This document shows positions 21,352 to 30,908 of a stretch of 64,000 nt of DNA, piece after piece. The notes under the pieces were generated by a model. It had not been told where the DNA came from, did no database searches, and worked only from the letters and a program-made list of their open reading frames with translations. Origin of the DNA: Ligustrum vulgare (Eukaryota > Streptophyta > Magnoliopsida > Lamiales > Oleaceae); assembly GCA_963555705.1 (NCBI GenBank), contig OY743169.1, positions 6,324,014-6,388,013 of the forward strand. The letters are read 5' to 3'. The position numbers and the translations under genes were made by a program. Each line of letters begins with the position of its first letter. The first letter of the stretch is position 1.

Positions 21352-22134
21352 ATGGCAGCAAACAATAATCAATGGCTCTTTGATCGAACTGCAGTTCAGA
21401 CGTATCTGATGTGTGATTTCTGTTGGGAAAATCATGTTGTATTCGATTGCCCTATTGCACCCAAGGATGCTATATGGAAGGCTGATTGTTGTGGGAATTA
21501 TTATATGGTAGAGCAGGAGTGTCCACCAATACATGCAGTTCAAGTTGAAACTGAAGATTTTGACAATGAAGATTTGATAAATCAGGAATTGCAAAAACAA
21601 CATGTTGAAATTAAGAAGTTGATGGCGCAGTGGACAGTAAGCACGATAGAGAGTCAGCCATTGCCATTACCAGAAATTCAGGTGCAGAGATCAGAGGAGC
21701 CAGACAAATTGGTTGAACCAGTTGAAGAAAAAGAAGAAAAACTTGAAAGAGTGGATCAACCAGAAGAAAATAGCTGCCATGAAGATATCCTTGTCCAGTT
21801 GTCAACAATGCAGAATCAGGACATCGAGCTTGAGGAGATTTCAATCAAAGAGGAAGAACAATTGAAGAAAGAGGAGTTGATCATAGAAAAGCAGACACTT
21901 AAGGGTGTTGAAGTTGCAATGCAATCCTCCAAATTCAATGATTGGGCAATAATTGATTTCATCATTGGTGATGAAGAAATAATTGAAGTCTGCGTTTTGA
22001 AAGTTGAATCGAGTGGAGATGTTAACACTTATGACATGGGCAAGGTACATTTTTTGAGCTTAAATGCATTTTGGAACAAATTTGACCTTCACAAACAAAG
22101 AAGGTCATCAAAAGCTCTATTTAAAGTTCCTTGA
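21352..22134 (+). CDS. Athila-B reduced Gag-like protein
   Basis: 260 residues from the ATG at 21352 (MAANNNQW); the frame is open further up to 21259 through poly-Phe/Lys homopolymer, so the start is a choice. Near the N-terminus is a Cys/His cluster CDFCWENHVVFDC (CX2CX3HX4C, one residue shorter than the usual CX2CX4HX4C knuckle), then CCGNYY and QEC. The remainder is acidic, Glu/Lys/Gln-rich and probably coiled-coil (residues about 60-210), with no retropepsin active site and no Gag core. Position after the primer site and the shared hairpins after the stop say it replaces gag-protease. Function unknown; it might bind RNA or compete with Gag of a partner element. The frame is intact in a very young insertion. 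Confidence 0.65.
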   Translation: MAANNNQWLFDRTAVQTYLMCDFCWENHVVFDCPIAPKDAIWKADCCGNYYMVEQECPPIHAVQVETEDFDNEDLINQELQKQHVEIKKLMAQWTVSTIESQPLPLPEIQVQRSEEPDKLVEPVEEKEEKLERVDQPEENSCHEDILVQLSTMQNQDIELEEISIKEEEQLKKEELIIEKQTLKGVEVAMQSSKFNDWAIIDFIIGDEEIIEVCVLKVESSGDVNTYDMGKVHFLSLNAFWNKFDLHKQRRSSKALFKVP

Positions 22135-22147
22135 ACAGCCAGGTAAA

Positions 22148-22197
22148 AAGTCGGGCTTTAGACTTAAAACGGAGCGCTTGTTGGGAGGCAACCCAAC
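22148..22197 (+). promoter_or_regulatory. Twin RNA hairpins after the stop (Athila-B)
   Basis: Hairpin 1: AAGTC/GACTT (22148-22165), 13 nt after the TGA. Hairpin 2: GTTGGG/CCCAAC with loop AGGCAA (22180-22197), 45 nt after the TGA. The spacer contains GAGCGCTT. Compared with Athila-A, two base pairs of hairpin 2 changed on both sides while the loop stayed identical. Confidence 0.6.
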
Positions 22198-22533
22198 CTT
22201 TCTTCCCTTTTACTTATTACGCTTTTATTATTTATTTTAGTATTAAAATTTTAGATATATGCATGGTAGGAAATGTGTTTGAGTGTTCTGCATGTTTCAT
22301 GTTTAGAACACTTGTGCATAGTAGTCTATTACTGCATATTTAGGTATGTTTTTGATTTTGTATGTTTACATTAGGCTAGGTTTTTATCGTCATTCCAAAC
22401 TCACACACACACTAGTTTGAATCATGAAGTTAATGTTTGAAAAATCATTGCATCAATCACGAAGTGATTAGGGGGATAAAAACGATTTTGAAAATCAAAA
22501 ATAGGAAAATTTTTCAGTACTGCCGTATACTAA

Positions 22534-22616
22534 GCGATCGCGACTTTGCATTAAAAAATCAACAGATTTTTAAACCTTGAACCACGCGATCGCTGGCACT
22601 CCAGCCAGGCGATCAC
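22534..22616. repeat. GCGATCGC palindromes, Athila-B internal region
   Basis: Sites at 22534, 22586 and 22609, the last decayed to GCGATCAC. The last two are 23 bp apart. As in Athila-A, the internal cluster follows the coding frame. Confidence 0.8.
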
Positions 22617-22619
22617 GTG

Positions 22620-25115
22620 GCTGTACTGAGAGTAAAATCGACAGTTTAAGTGTTGTGCCTCATGTTTTCAATTTCAAACATTATAAACTCGTTTTCTCTC
22701 CCCTAAACACCTTGTATTTGATCTTACATCTTGTGTGCATGTCATCAACACTTTGTTGCATCAATATCATTGCTTACATGACTTCAAAATCCAATCGAAG
22801 GTATGATCTCTTCACTTAAATCAATTTTTAGTCAAAATTGTGAATGTCTCTTTAAATTCTTCTACCTAGAAATTGTGAATTGTGAAGAATGGGCTTAGGT
22901 TAGTGGTTGGAGAGTGTGATTTGTGGTTTAGTAGACAAAAATTTTGGGTTCATTCATGCCTCCAACCCTATGCATATCCATTGATTTTTGCAATGCCCAT
23001 ATAGTGTTTGATGAAATGCTACAAAGACATTCTTGTGCTAATTTTAGAGATTCTTCCGAGCATTTATCTTCATGACATGGTTATCATTGAGTAAGTATGT
23101 TTAGTTCATAAATTAGTACACTTCATGACATGAAATCCATTAAAACAATGTTTGCACCATGACAGCCTCATTGCAAGGCCACTGCAGGCCATTGCACCTG
23201 AAAATCCACTCACGTCACCAACTTTGCCATAGTTTTACATGACCCTATAGAACTCCAAATGACCTAAATTTTTAATATGTTGTAGACTATGCTGTGAACT
23301 TTAACATATCAAAATATGGCTCGGAAAAATTTGTGTTTTTCTAGGTTATATCAAGGCTTGAATATGTGTGGTCTACCATTGTTGAAAATTAAAAAATTGT
23401 GCTTTAACTTTAGTTTGGGGGTGTAGTACTGAACTTCCATTTTTTCTTATTGATGTTTATGACTTCTAATGTTACTTATCACTTATTTGCAAGGTAAACT
23501 TCAATCAGGACACCTCAAACCAAATCGGGAAAAGCAAGAAAAGAGTCGATTCATCCAAGACAGTGCAACAGGAAGCTTCAAAGAAATACATCCTCTAAAC
23601 TTGGGAAGTTCTCGTTCTCTTTTCTTTGTCTTGTTTTACATTATTGAATCTTTTTGACAAACATTGAGGACAATGTTCATTTCAAGTTTGGGGGTGCAAA
23701 TTCATTGCATTCTTCATTCATTTTATATTCATTCGATTTTATTGGGATTAAAAAAAAATAAAGGAAAAAAAAATAAATTTTGAAAACTTTGTTAACACAT
23801 TTATTGCCTAGGATATAGTATGAATCAATTTGTGCTTAGACTTGAAAATTGGACAACATGAAAGCATGAACTTATTTTGAACTAGTTATGTTTTGCTAGA
23901 TTCATACTTATTGCGCACATAGCCAGTGTTGGATAATTGCTTGTGTGAGGGATGTTGTTTAATGCATGTGAGGCAAAGTTTTATGCAATTTGAACTTAGG
24001 AATGACTCAAAAGCCCTGAACTTAGATCGTTAGACATCCCACCTCTAAATTAGAACCAATCATGCTAAAAGACAAGTTTGGGGGTAAAATTGTTGGAATT
24101 TGTGTGTATTGACGGGTTGGAGGTTTGTGGTTCTTGGTTTTTCACTCTAGTCATTGCAGTTTGGTCAACTGGTATAAACCATTTCCAGCATAAAAACAGA
24201 AAAATGCTGAAGGTCTTATTCCGCTCTTCAAATGCCTTTTTGACTCGAGTAAGTAAGTCCGAGGGATCTTTCAAACCTGGTGCCCTAAAGCCAACTGGCT
24301 TGGGAGTCATCGACCTAAAGCTCGCTACATGGGTCAATTAGAAAGCAAGTACGGAGAGTGGACTTACACATAAGACATTATAACATCTTTAACTTTTCTG
24401 TTTAAGCCTTTATGACTCGGGCAAGTACGTCTGAGGGGTTCTTTGAACTTGGTACCCTAAAGCCGTCTGGTTTGGGAGTTACCGATCTGAAAGCCCGCTA
24501 CAGGGGTCATATAGAAAGCAAGTATGAAAAGTTCTACACAAAGATGGTAAAAGACAGGGACAATCAAAAGAAAAAGTCGTCCAATAAAAAAAATAATAAA
24601 AAAATAAAAAAATTATTGTATGGTATAAGCTTTGTTGACTGAGCTGTAGTGGTTAAGGTTATAGAATTGGGGTCCACTTTCTTTTGATTTGTCATGCACG
24701 CATATTTCTAATTTTGACTGCCTTGTGTGGAAAAAGCTAAGAATATTTTTAGAACCCACATAGATAGAAATCCGGGATATGTGAGAGAAAAGCAGAAAGT
24801 AGTGATCATCCATGAGCGTTGAAAGGAATTTTATTAGAAATCATAGATTGACCACATGGGATTCGGGCCAGATTATGCATAATGAGCCACACAGTATGAG
24901 CACATCTTTTGCATAAGTATGCGTTCGACATTGGATATTCACACACACACTTGAAATTCCGGCGGACATAACTAGAAAATTATTTTGCATTGTTGTTCAT
25001 GACTCTTGCTTAAAGCTTGAATTGATTTGGACTATGGAGGTATATGGTAAACATGTTGACACAACAAAAATACTTGATAGTTTAGTTTACATTATTCGAG
25101 GACGAACAATAGTTC
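22620..25115 (+). other. Athila-B non-coding 3' internal region
   Basis: No gene recognised. Several polypurine-like blocks with TTTGGGGGT occur near 23411, 23685 and 24073 in addition to the terminal one. Two related stretches of about 90 bp (24240-24340 and 24412-24510, with GACTCG(A/G)GxAAGTA) look like a diverged internal duplication. Confidence 0.55.
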
Positions 25116-25116
25116 T

Positions 25117-25130
25117 AGTTTGGGGGTATT
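25117..25130 (+). other. Athila-B 3' polypurine tract
   Basis: AGTTTGGGGGTATT directly before the 3' LTR, preceded by the block GAGGACGAACAAT that is also present at the same place in Athila-A. Confidence 0.75.
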
Positions 25131-26649
25131 TGATAAGTGTATTTTATACACTTATTTGTATGTCTAAATTAGGTGTAATTATTGTCGTTTTGGAATATTT
25201 GCTATTTAATTTGTGTTTATCGTTTACTTTTCAGAAAATATCCCAAAAGATGAAGAATGATGAAATCAATGGGAAAAACGCATAATTGGATGTTAATTGG
25301 AGCTAAATTGGACAAGTGAGGAGTTTGTGACAACAACCGGGAAACATGTTTGGTGCCAAAGTGACTAAATCAGAGGTTGGAGGACCTAATTGAAGGAGTT
25401 AAGAGCTTAAATGGGCAAATCAAGAAGAAGATAAAGTTTGGGGACTAAATCGCAACAATTGAAAGTGGAGGACTACGACTGCAATTAAAGAACGGGGACT
25501 AACTTGTTCGGTCGCGAAAAGAGCGAAGTCGCGATCGCTGGTTGCAGAACACGCGATCGCGAGAAGGTGTTAAATTACAACCCGAGAGTTTGTGGGTCGT
25601 CCACGCGATCGCCGGCCATAAGCCTGCGCGATCGCGTGGCTTTCCGGCTGGGCCGTCTGTGGGCTTTTTCTCGCGATTTTCAACAGAGTTCTCTTGTTTT
25701 GACCTAGGTTTTCTCCAAAAGATATATATATATACAACATGAGAGGCACGAAAATAAGACCTTTGCCTCTCCATAGAACGAGCCACAACAGAGAAATCAA
25801 CATCAAATTCTTGGAGACTCAAGCATCGCAAAGGGGCGTGAATTGAAGATAATTGAAGAATCAAAACTTGGTGCAAGATTTCCATTCTTTATATTATCTT
25901 TAATGAACGTTTATTTTTACTGTTTTTGTTATTTAAATATGATGTGTAGCTAATTTTGATGTTGGGATGAACGATGTAGCCTAGTCATATTATTTTAATT
26001 TCAAATTCAGTTGTTTTAATGTTTTGTTGCATGTATTGATTTATTATTGTTCTTAATGCTTGAATTGCTTGATCACCAATTCATGATTTATTGAGTTATT
26101 TCCATAATCCGAGAGGTGAGTTAATAATTTAGAACGTGGTAATAAATCCGGTAATTGAACGAGAGATAGAGATATACTCTTGTAATTATTGCGGTCGTGT
26201 GTGAATTCTTGCGTGTTATGCATCTAGATAAGGAATATTCGGACCCTCTGTAGAGATACATGGTTGACTTATTTAGGTAGAATTGATTTAAACTCGAGAG
26301 AGGAATTTCAATTTAAATTAGTGAATTCGACCGAATGCATAATTAGGAAATAAAACTTGAATTGGAGTTAATATAATTGGCTAGGTGAAATCGGGATTCC
26401 CAACTACTTTACAATCGTATTTAAAAACAAAAGCAATCTCGCAATTTTATTTCTTTAGTTTAATTCTTTAGTTGTAGCTAACAATCTCAAACAAATTCGC
26501 CCGTTCAAATAGAGTTAGGAACTAACACATTTCGGTACTTAATAGCAGTCCTCGTGGGACGATAATCCGGACTCTTAGGTCCACTTTATTACTTCTCACG
26601 ACCCGTGCACTTGCGGGGGTATTTCGCATCGCGAGATATCAGGTGAACA
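25131..26649 (+). repeat. Athila-B 3' LTR
   Basis: Nearly identical to the 5' LTR. Palindrome pairs at 25531-25635. Confidence 0.95.
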
Positions 26650-28158
26650 ATGACATTAGAGTACTCAATTGGTGCTGAGTTGAAGTCTTGTCGTCACTCA
26701 TTTAAATGAATTTGTCCACGACGTTTAAGCTTGGAAGGGAGAAAATGAGTTTGCTTACACGTGAGGGATCGTGTTGAAGATTATATTTAAATGATTTTAA
26801 ATCAAATGGTTCAATACGGATAACGCTCCACTCAAATTCCTTTATCTAGCATAGAAAACTAGGCCAATCTTCCATTGATGGGATATAAGTGAACAATATA
26901 TATAATTAGACTCCACAAAGTCGAACATGCACCAGGAGAATGTAGAAGAGAAGTTTATAACCAGGAGAAAGTTGACTTTCCTTTCCTTGAAGCAGAGTTT
27001 GGCTAGCCCACCATATTTTGCAATGCAGGAAACTTTTATGATCCATTGCTAGTTACGACCAATGATCAAAAGCACGATAAATAACTTTTAAGAAGACCTG
27101 TGTACCTGCACTTGTTTTCAGGACCACGAACTTTTCATTCATCATCGGAAAATCCATAGAGTATTCGGTCCCCAGTGAGTTTCCTCGATCTCCTCCACCT
27201 CTCAGTAAACCTAATACTTATTCGAGGCTAGGGTTTAGTATAAATATGTCGTAATCCTATAGTTTTTCAACATAGTGAAAATAGAGAAGCTCCCCTCTTG
27301 TTAATGTAGGCAAATTGTCGAATCATGTTAAATCTGTTTATTTTCTTTACATTTTGTTTCATATCGTTCATCTAAATTGTTGCACTAAATTCAATAATTT
27401 TTTTTTTTTTATCTTTTTTAAACATGAATGAGATTTTCTCAAAACTAACGTGAAGAATACAAATGGGCCTCCATTTATTAGTCGATATATGTCTAAACGG
27501 TTACAGGAAAGTTCATATTACACCTGAAAAAGATGATTTTGCTTTTTTGCTCTTTTTACAGTTTCTTCGCCAAGCTTTATTGATATCCCAGTTTCCAAAC
27601 GAACAATCTCCTCAGGCATGCGATTCTCAAAAATCGAGTAGAACTTCCCGGAATGCTCAAAAACATTTATATTGCTAATATATTTATCCACCAAGCCAAA
27701 TCTTAACTGCCAAGATCATAAATTCAGTTAGAGTAGCATCAAGAGTGCAGATATCTTTAATGTAGTGACTCAGAATTTTTCAGTTGATTATAAAATAAAT
27801 ATTTAATTTCTTAAAAGCGTGTCGCTATAATTTCACATATTTTTAAATTGAAACGTATTTGTTTAGTCATGTCGAGTATTTTCGAGCAAAGATATGAAAT
27901 CGAGTCCAATTTAATTTTAAGCCAATTCCGAGTTTCTAAAATTATTTAAATTAAAAAAAAATCATTTTTAATTCCAAAAATTATTTATTTTAATTCCCAA
28001 AATTATTTTAAATCAAATTTCAATTTATTTGTGATTATTATTCAAAATTATTTCTTAATACAATTCTTGTCTTATTAGAAGTCATAAATTATTTGTTATC
28101 CTAATTGAGTCCAAGTTTTTACAATTCTATTTCAACTACAACACATCTCAACCCGTCA

Positions 28159-28189
<31 letters not shown>

Positions 28190-29049
28190 CCCCCTTCACA
28201 TTCATAACACACATTCGAATTTGCAGCAACTCTCGGTAAGCTTTCACCTCCCAACAACCGAGTGTCTCTCACCACATGCAGCCCCACAACTCCACCTCCA
28301 TAGTCGAACATGCACACTGCCAAAACAGAACTTGACGATCATCGATTCTCCATTATTGCCTCCAACAATCAACCAATCAAAAGAAAATCACAGACTGCAA
28401 GCCTTCAATTCGTTTTCACAACGACACCATAGCCAAACCGAATCAACATTGCCGACTGCCTTTCATTGCAACCTGCACCACCGTGCCAACCACCACGATT
28501 CAACAACACCCATCCACCAAAATTCTACCAAAAACCAAGCCTCATCCACCAACATCAGAATTCGACACACCCCACCAAATCACAGACTCAACCCAAGAAC
28601 CACAATTTTTCTACCACCACAAGATTCCCAAAACTCCATAGCCAACCAGCCCAAAACAGAAACCACCACGTTCCTTCGTCCCCGGAATCATCATTGGCCA
28701 ACACCGCCACAACGAAACACCACCTCCAAATCCGCCACAGCCCCACCTCAAATTTACCTAAAAATCAATCCCAAAACCAAGAAAATAAATTAACCCATAA
28801 ACTTACCTTGACCTCCGACCAGTTAGACCGGAGTATGACTGGAACGAAGCTCCAACCCGCCACTTTTTCCTCTTGGTTCGCACATCAATTTCACTAAACC
28901 ATCCTTCCGCCGCCCCTACACCCATCGTCTTCGCTGCCCCTCAATGGCAGTGTCGTCGCCCGCGAACGCCAGTGAATGCACCGGCAGCCCCGTCGCCATC
29001 TCGCCAAGTCGCTCGACTCTCCTATCTATTGAGTGAAGTAAGAGAGAGA

Positions 29050-29229
29050 GAAAACTGAAGTTTTGTTTAATTTGAAAAATTTTGATTTTTGTGATTTTTT
29101 GAAGGATTGTATGGTTTTAAAAAGTTTGAAAAGTAAAAAAATTGTGGGCTTGATTAAGAATAGATGGTTGAGATTGAGTTTGAAAAGTTGAGGTAAAATT
29201 TTTACCATTAGCAAACTGCAAACAGGCTC
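29050..29229 (-). mobile_element. GAGCCTGTTTG-family MITE (unit 1)
   Basis: Right end reads CAAACAGGCTC then TAA. Reversed, its body aligns with the MITE at 60661-60828 (AAATTTTTACCA, ACTTTTCAAA, GTGGxCTTGA). The left boundary is uncertain. A second copy at about 31767-31946 results from the tandem duplication. Confidence 0.55.
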
Positions 29230-30172
29230 TAAAAGTTGATTTTATAAGATTTACCTTTAAGCCCCCATTCTTTGATAGTCATTCAATTTGGTCCCAATTT
29301 TTTAAAAGTATTTTTATTCAAACCTTGCATTTTTGGAAATAAGTTTGTTAGCCCCAAATGTTTTTGATTCTGTGAGTTAGTCCAACCATTTTCAAAGTCA
29401 TCTATTTTGGTCCCAACTCTTTTCAAATCCCAACTAGGTTTGATTTCAATTTAAACCCTAAACATTTATTCTTCTTTTAAAAACTCTTTCGTTTTAAAAC
29501 TTTGAATCCTAAAAGACTAGTTTAATATTTATTTTATATATTGTCTAGATGAGGCATTTGGACGTTTAGAAGATTGACTTTTCCCGCTCAACAAACTTGA
29601 GAAATAAGGTAGACTCGCCTCCACTAATTAATTTAAATTATAATTGCATGTATTATGTGATTTTACGTGATTTATATGCATTTAATGCATGAGACGAGAC
29701 GAGATTATGATGTTATGCATAACTTACATGCTTTAATGCATGAGACGAGACTACCCACACCCTATTTTTTTAAAGAGCCTTTGATTTTTAAAAATAAAAG
29801 AGATGATGATGATGATTATGCCACTATATAAATTGCATAATTATGTGTTCAATTATTCTGTAAATTAATTATTGACGATGAGTCTATATGAAATGCTCAT
29901 TCCTTTTTTAACAACATTTGCAGATATCAAAGATTGAGACGCGTGATGGACCTGGTGGCAAAAATAATTAAATAATAAAAAGTTTATTTCAATTTTAGAA
30001 TGCTAGCAAATATTATATCTTTGTTAAAAGATTTCTTTTGAATTGTTATTTCAAGAAATTCAAAGTTATTAAATTTTATTTACCATTTGGTTTTATTTAA
30101 ATATTGGCAACTATGAGAAATATTTTATTAATCTTCCGCTTAAATAGTTATTCTGAAATAATGGATTTGTGC

Positions 30173-30296
30173 TGTAATGACCCGGCTCCCTCGTTATAGT
30201 CTTTCCGAGTCGTACTCAAGGCCTTTCCACTCCCCCTGGCTCCCTTGCTGGGGCCTTCTCCAGAAGTGGATTTTTGCCTTCCGCAGGATTCGAACC
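30173..30296 (-). repeat. 124-bp dispersed repeat with B-box-like end (copies 2 and 3)
   Basis: Same unit as 14932-15055; duplicated again at 32890-33013. On the minus strand it starts with the B-box consensus GGTTCGAATCC. It directly abuts the Copia RNase H fragment. Confidence 0.5.
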
Positions 30297-30443
30297 ATGT
30301 ACCTAGGAGTTTAGTACAATAATCTTGGTGCCACATATTTTTCACTAAATCCAGGTTTCCATTCCCGCATGAAGCACATAGCAATAGACTACCACTTTGT
30401 TCGCAACCATGTTCAATTTGGATCCTTCACTGTCTCCTATCAA

Positions 30444-30871
30444 GAGTAGCATCAAGAGTGCAGATATCTTTAATGTAGTGACTCAGAATTTTTCAGTTGA
30501 TTATAAAATAAATATTTAATTTCTTAAAAGCGTGTCGCTATAATTTCACATATTTTTAAATTGAAACGTATTTGTTTAGTCATGTCGAGTATTTTCGAGC
30601 AAAGATATGAAATCGAGTCCAATTTAATTTTAAGCCAATTCCGAGTTTCTAAAATTATTTAAATTAAAAAAAAATCATTTTTAATTCCAAAAATTATTTA
30701 TTTTAATTCCCAAAATTATTTTAAATCAAATTTCAATTTATTTGTGATTATTATTCAAAATTATTTCTTAATACAATTCTTGTCTTATTAGAAGTCATAA
30801 ATTATTTGTTATCCTAATTGAGTCCAAGTTTTTACAATTCTATTTCAACTACAACACATCTCAACCCGTCA

Positions 30872-30908
<37 letters not shown>

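Larger units (their letters stand above)
19610..26649 (+). mobile_element. Athila-B: young non-autonomous Athila-like retrotransposon
   Basis: LTRs of 1,519 bp begin TGATAAGTG and end GGTGAACA. TSD ATGAC at 19605-19609 and 26650-26654. I see three substitutions between the LTRs (about 0.2%), which at a commonly used plant rate of 1.3e-8 per site per year means well under 0.2 million years. It carries one short frame (260 residues) and no pol. It sits in a CCD-pseudogene intron, in the opposite orientation to that gene. Confidence 0.95.
19355..27674 (-). pseudogene. Carotenoid cleavage dioxygenase (CCD)-like pseudogene, split by Athila-B
   Basis: Four minus-strand exons, in transcription order. 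(a) 27674-27560: NINVFEHSGKFYSIFENRMP; after LET the frame is lost and WDINKAW continues in another frame, so a small deletion has occurred. (b) about 27205-27106: GTEYSMDFPMMNEKF, ending GCAG/GTACAC. (c) 27032-26977: SCIAKYGGLAKLCFKE; its phase fits exon b. (d) 19491-19355: EEELIMVEYHNF, FCTGAAF, EEEDGGWIITYL, ending before GTGAGT. These follow the order of plant CCDs, which cleave carotenoids to apocarotenoids with Fe(II). Athila-B lies in the intron between c and d. N-terminal and C-terminal exons, including most iron-ligand histidines, are missing. The frameshift and truncation make it a pseudogene. Subfamily unresolved, nearer CCD1-like than NCED. Confidence 0.78.
27731..30443. repeat. 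Tandem duplication, unit 1 (2.7 kb)
   Basis: Begins GAGTAGCATCAAGAG and is repeated immediately as 30444-33156. The offset is 2,713 bp before and 2,717 bp after a TA microsatellite, so the units seem to differ only in TA count. Content: probable LTR-like AT-rich DNA starting TGTAGTGACTCAG (27761), a (TA)n run near 28163, a GAGCCTGTTTG-family MITE (29050-29229), the 124-bp repeat (30173-30296) and the start of a Copia RNase H fragment (30315-30440). Frames of 140-230 codons rich in Pro/His/Asn/Thr at 28221-28897 are compositional. Confidence 0.9.

Noticed and set aside
28221..28897. Long frames rich in Pro, His, Asn and Thr (also duplicated at 30818-31614)
   Set aside because: Overlapping open frames in the same C/A-rich stretch and no domain; composition explains them.
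27761..30176. Complete LTR element inside each tandem unit
   Set aside because: The start TGTAGTGACTCAG looks like an LTR, but I could not find a matching end, partner LTR or TSD.
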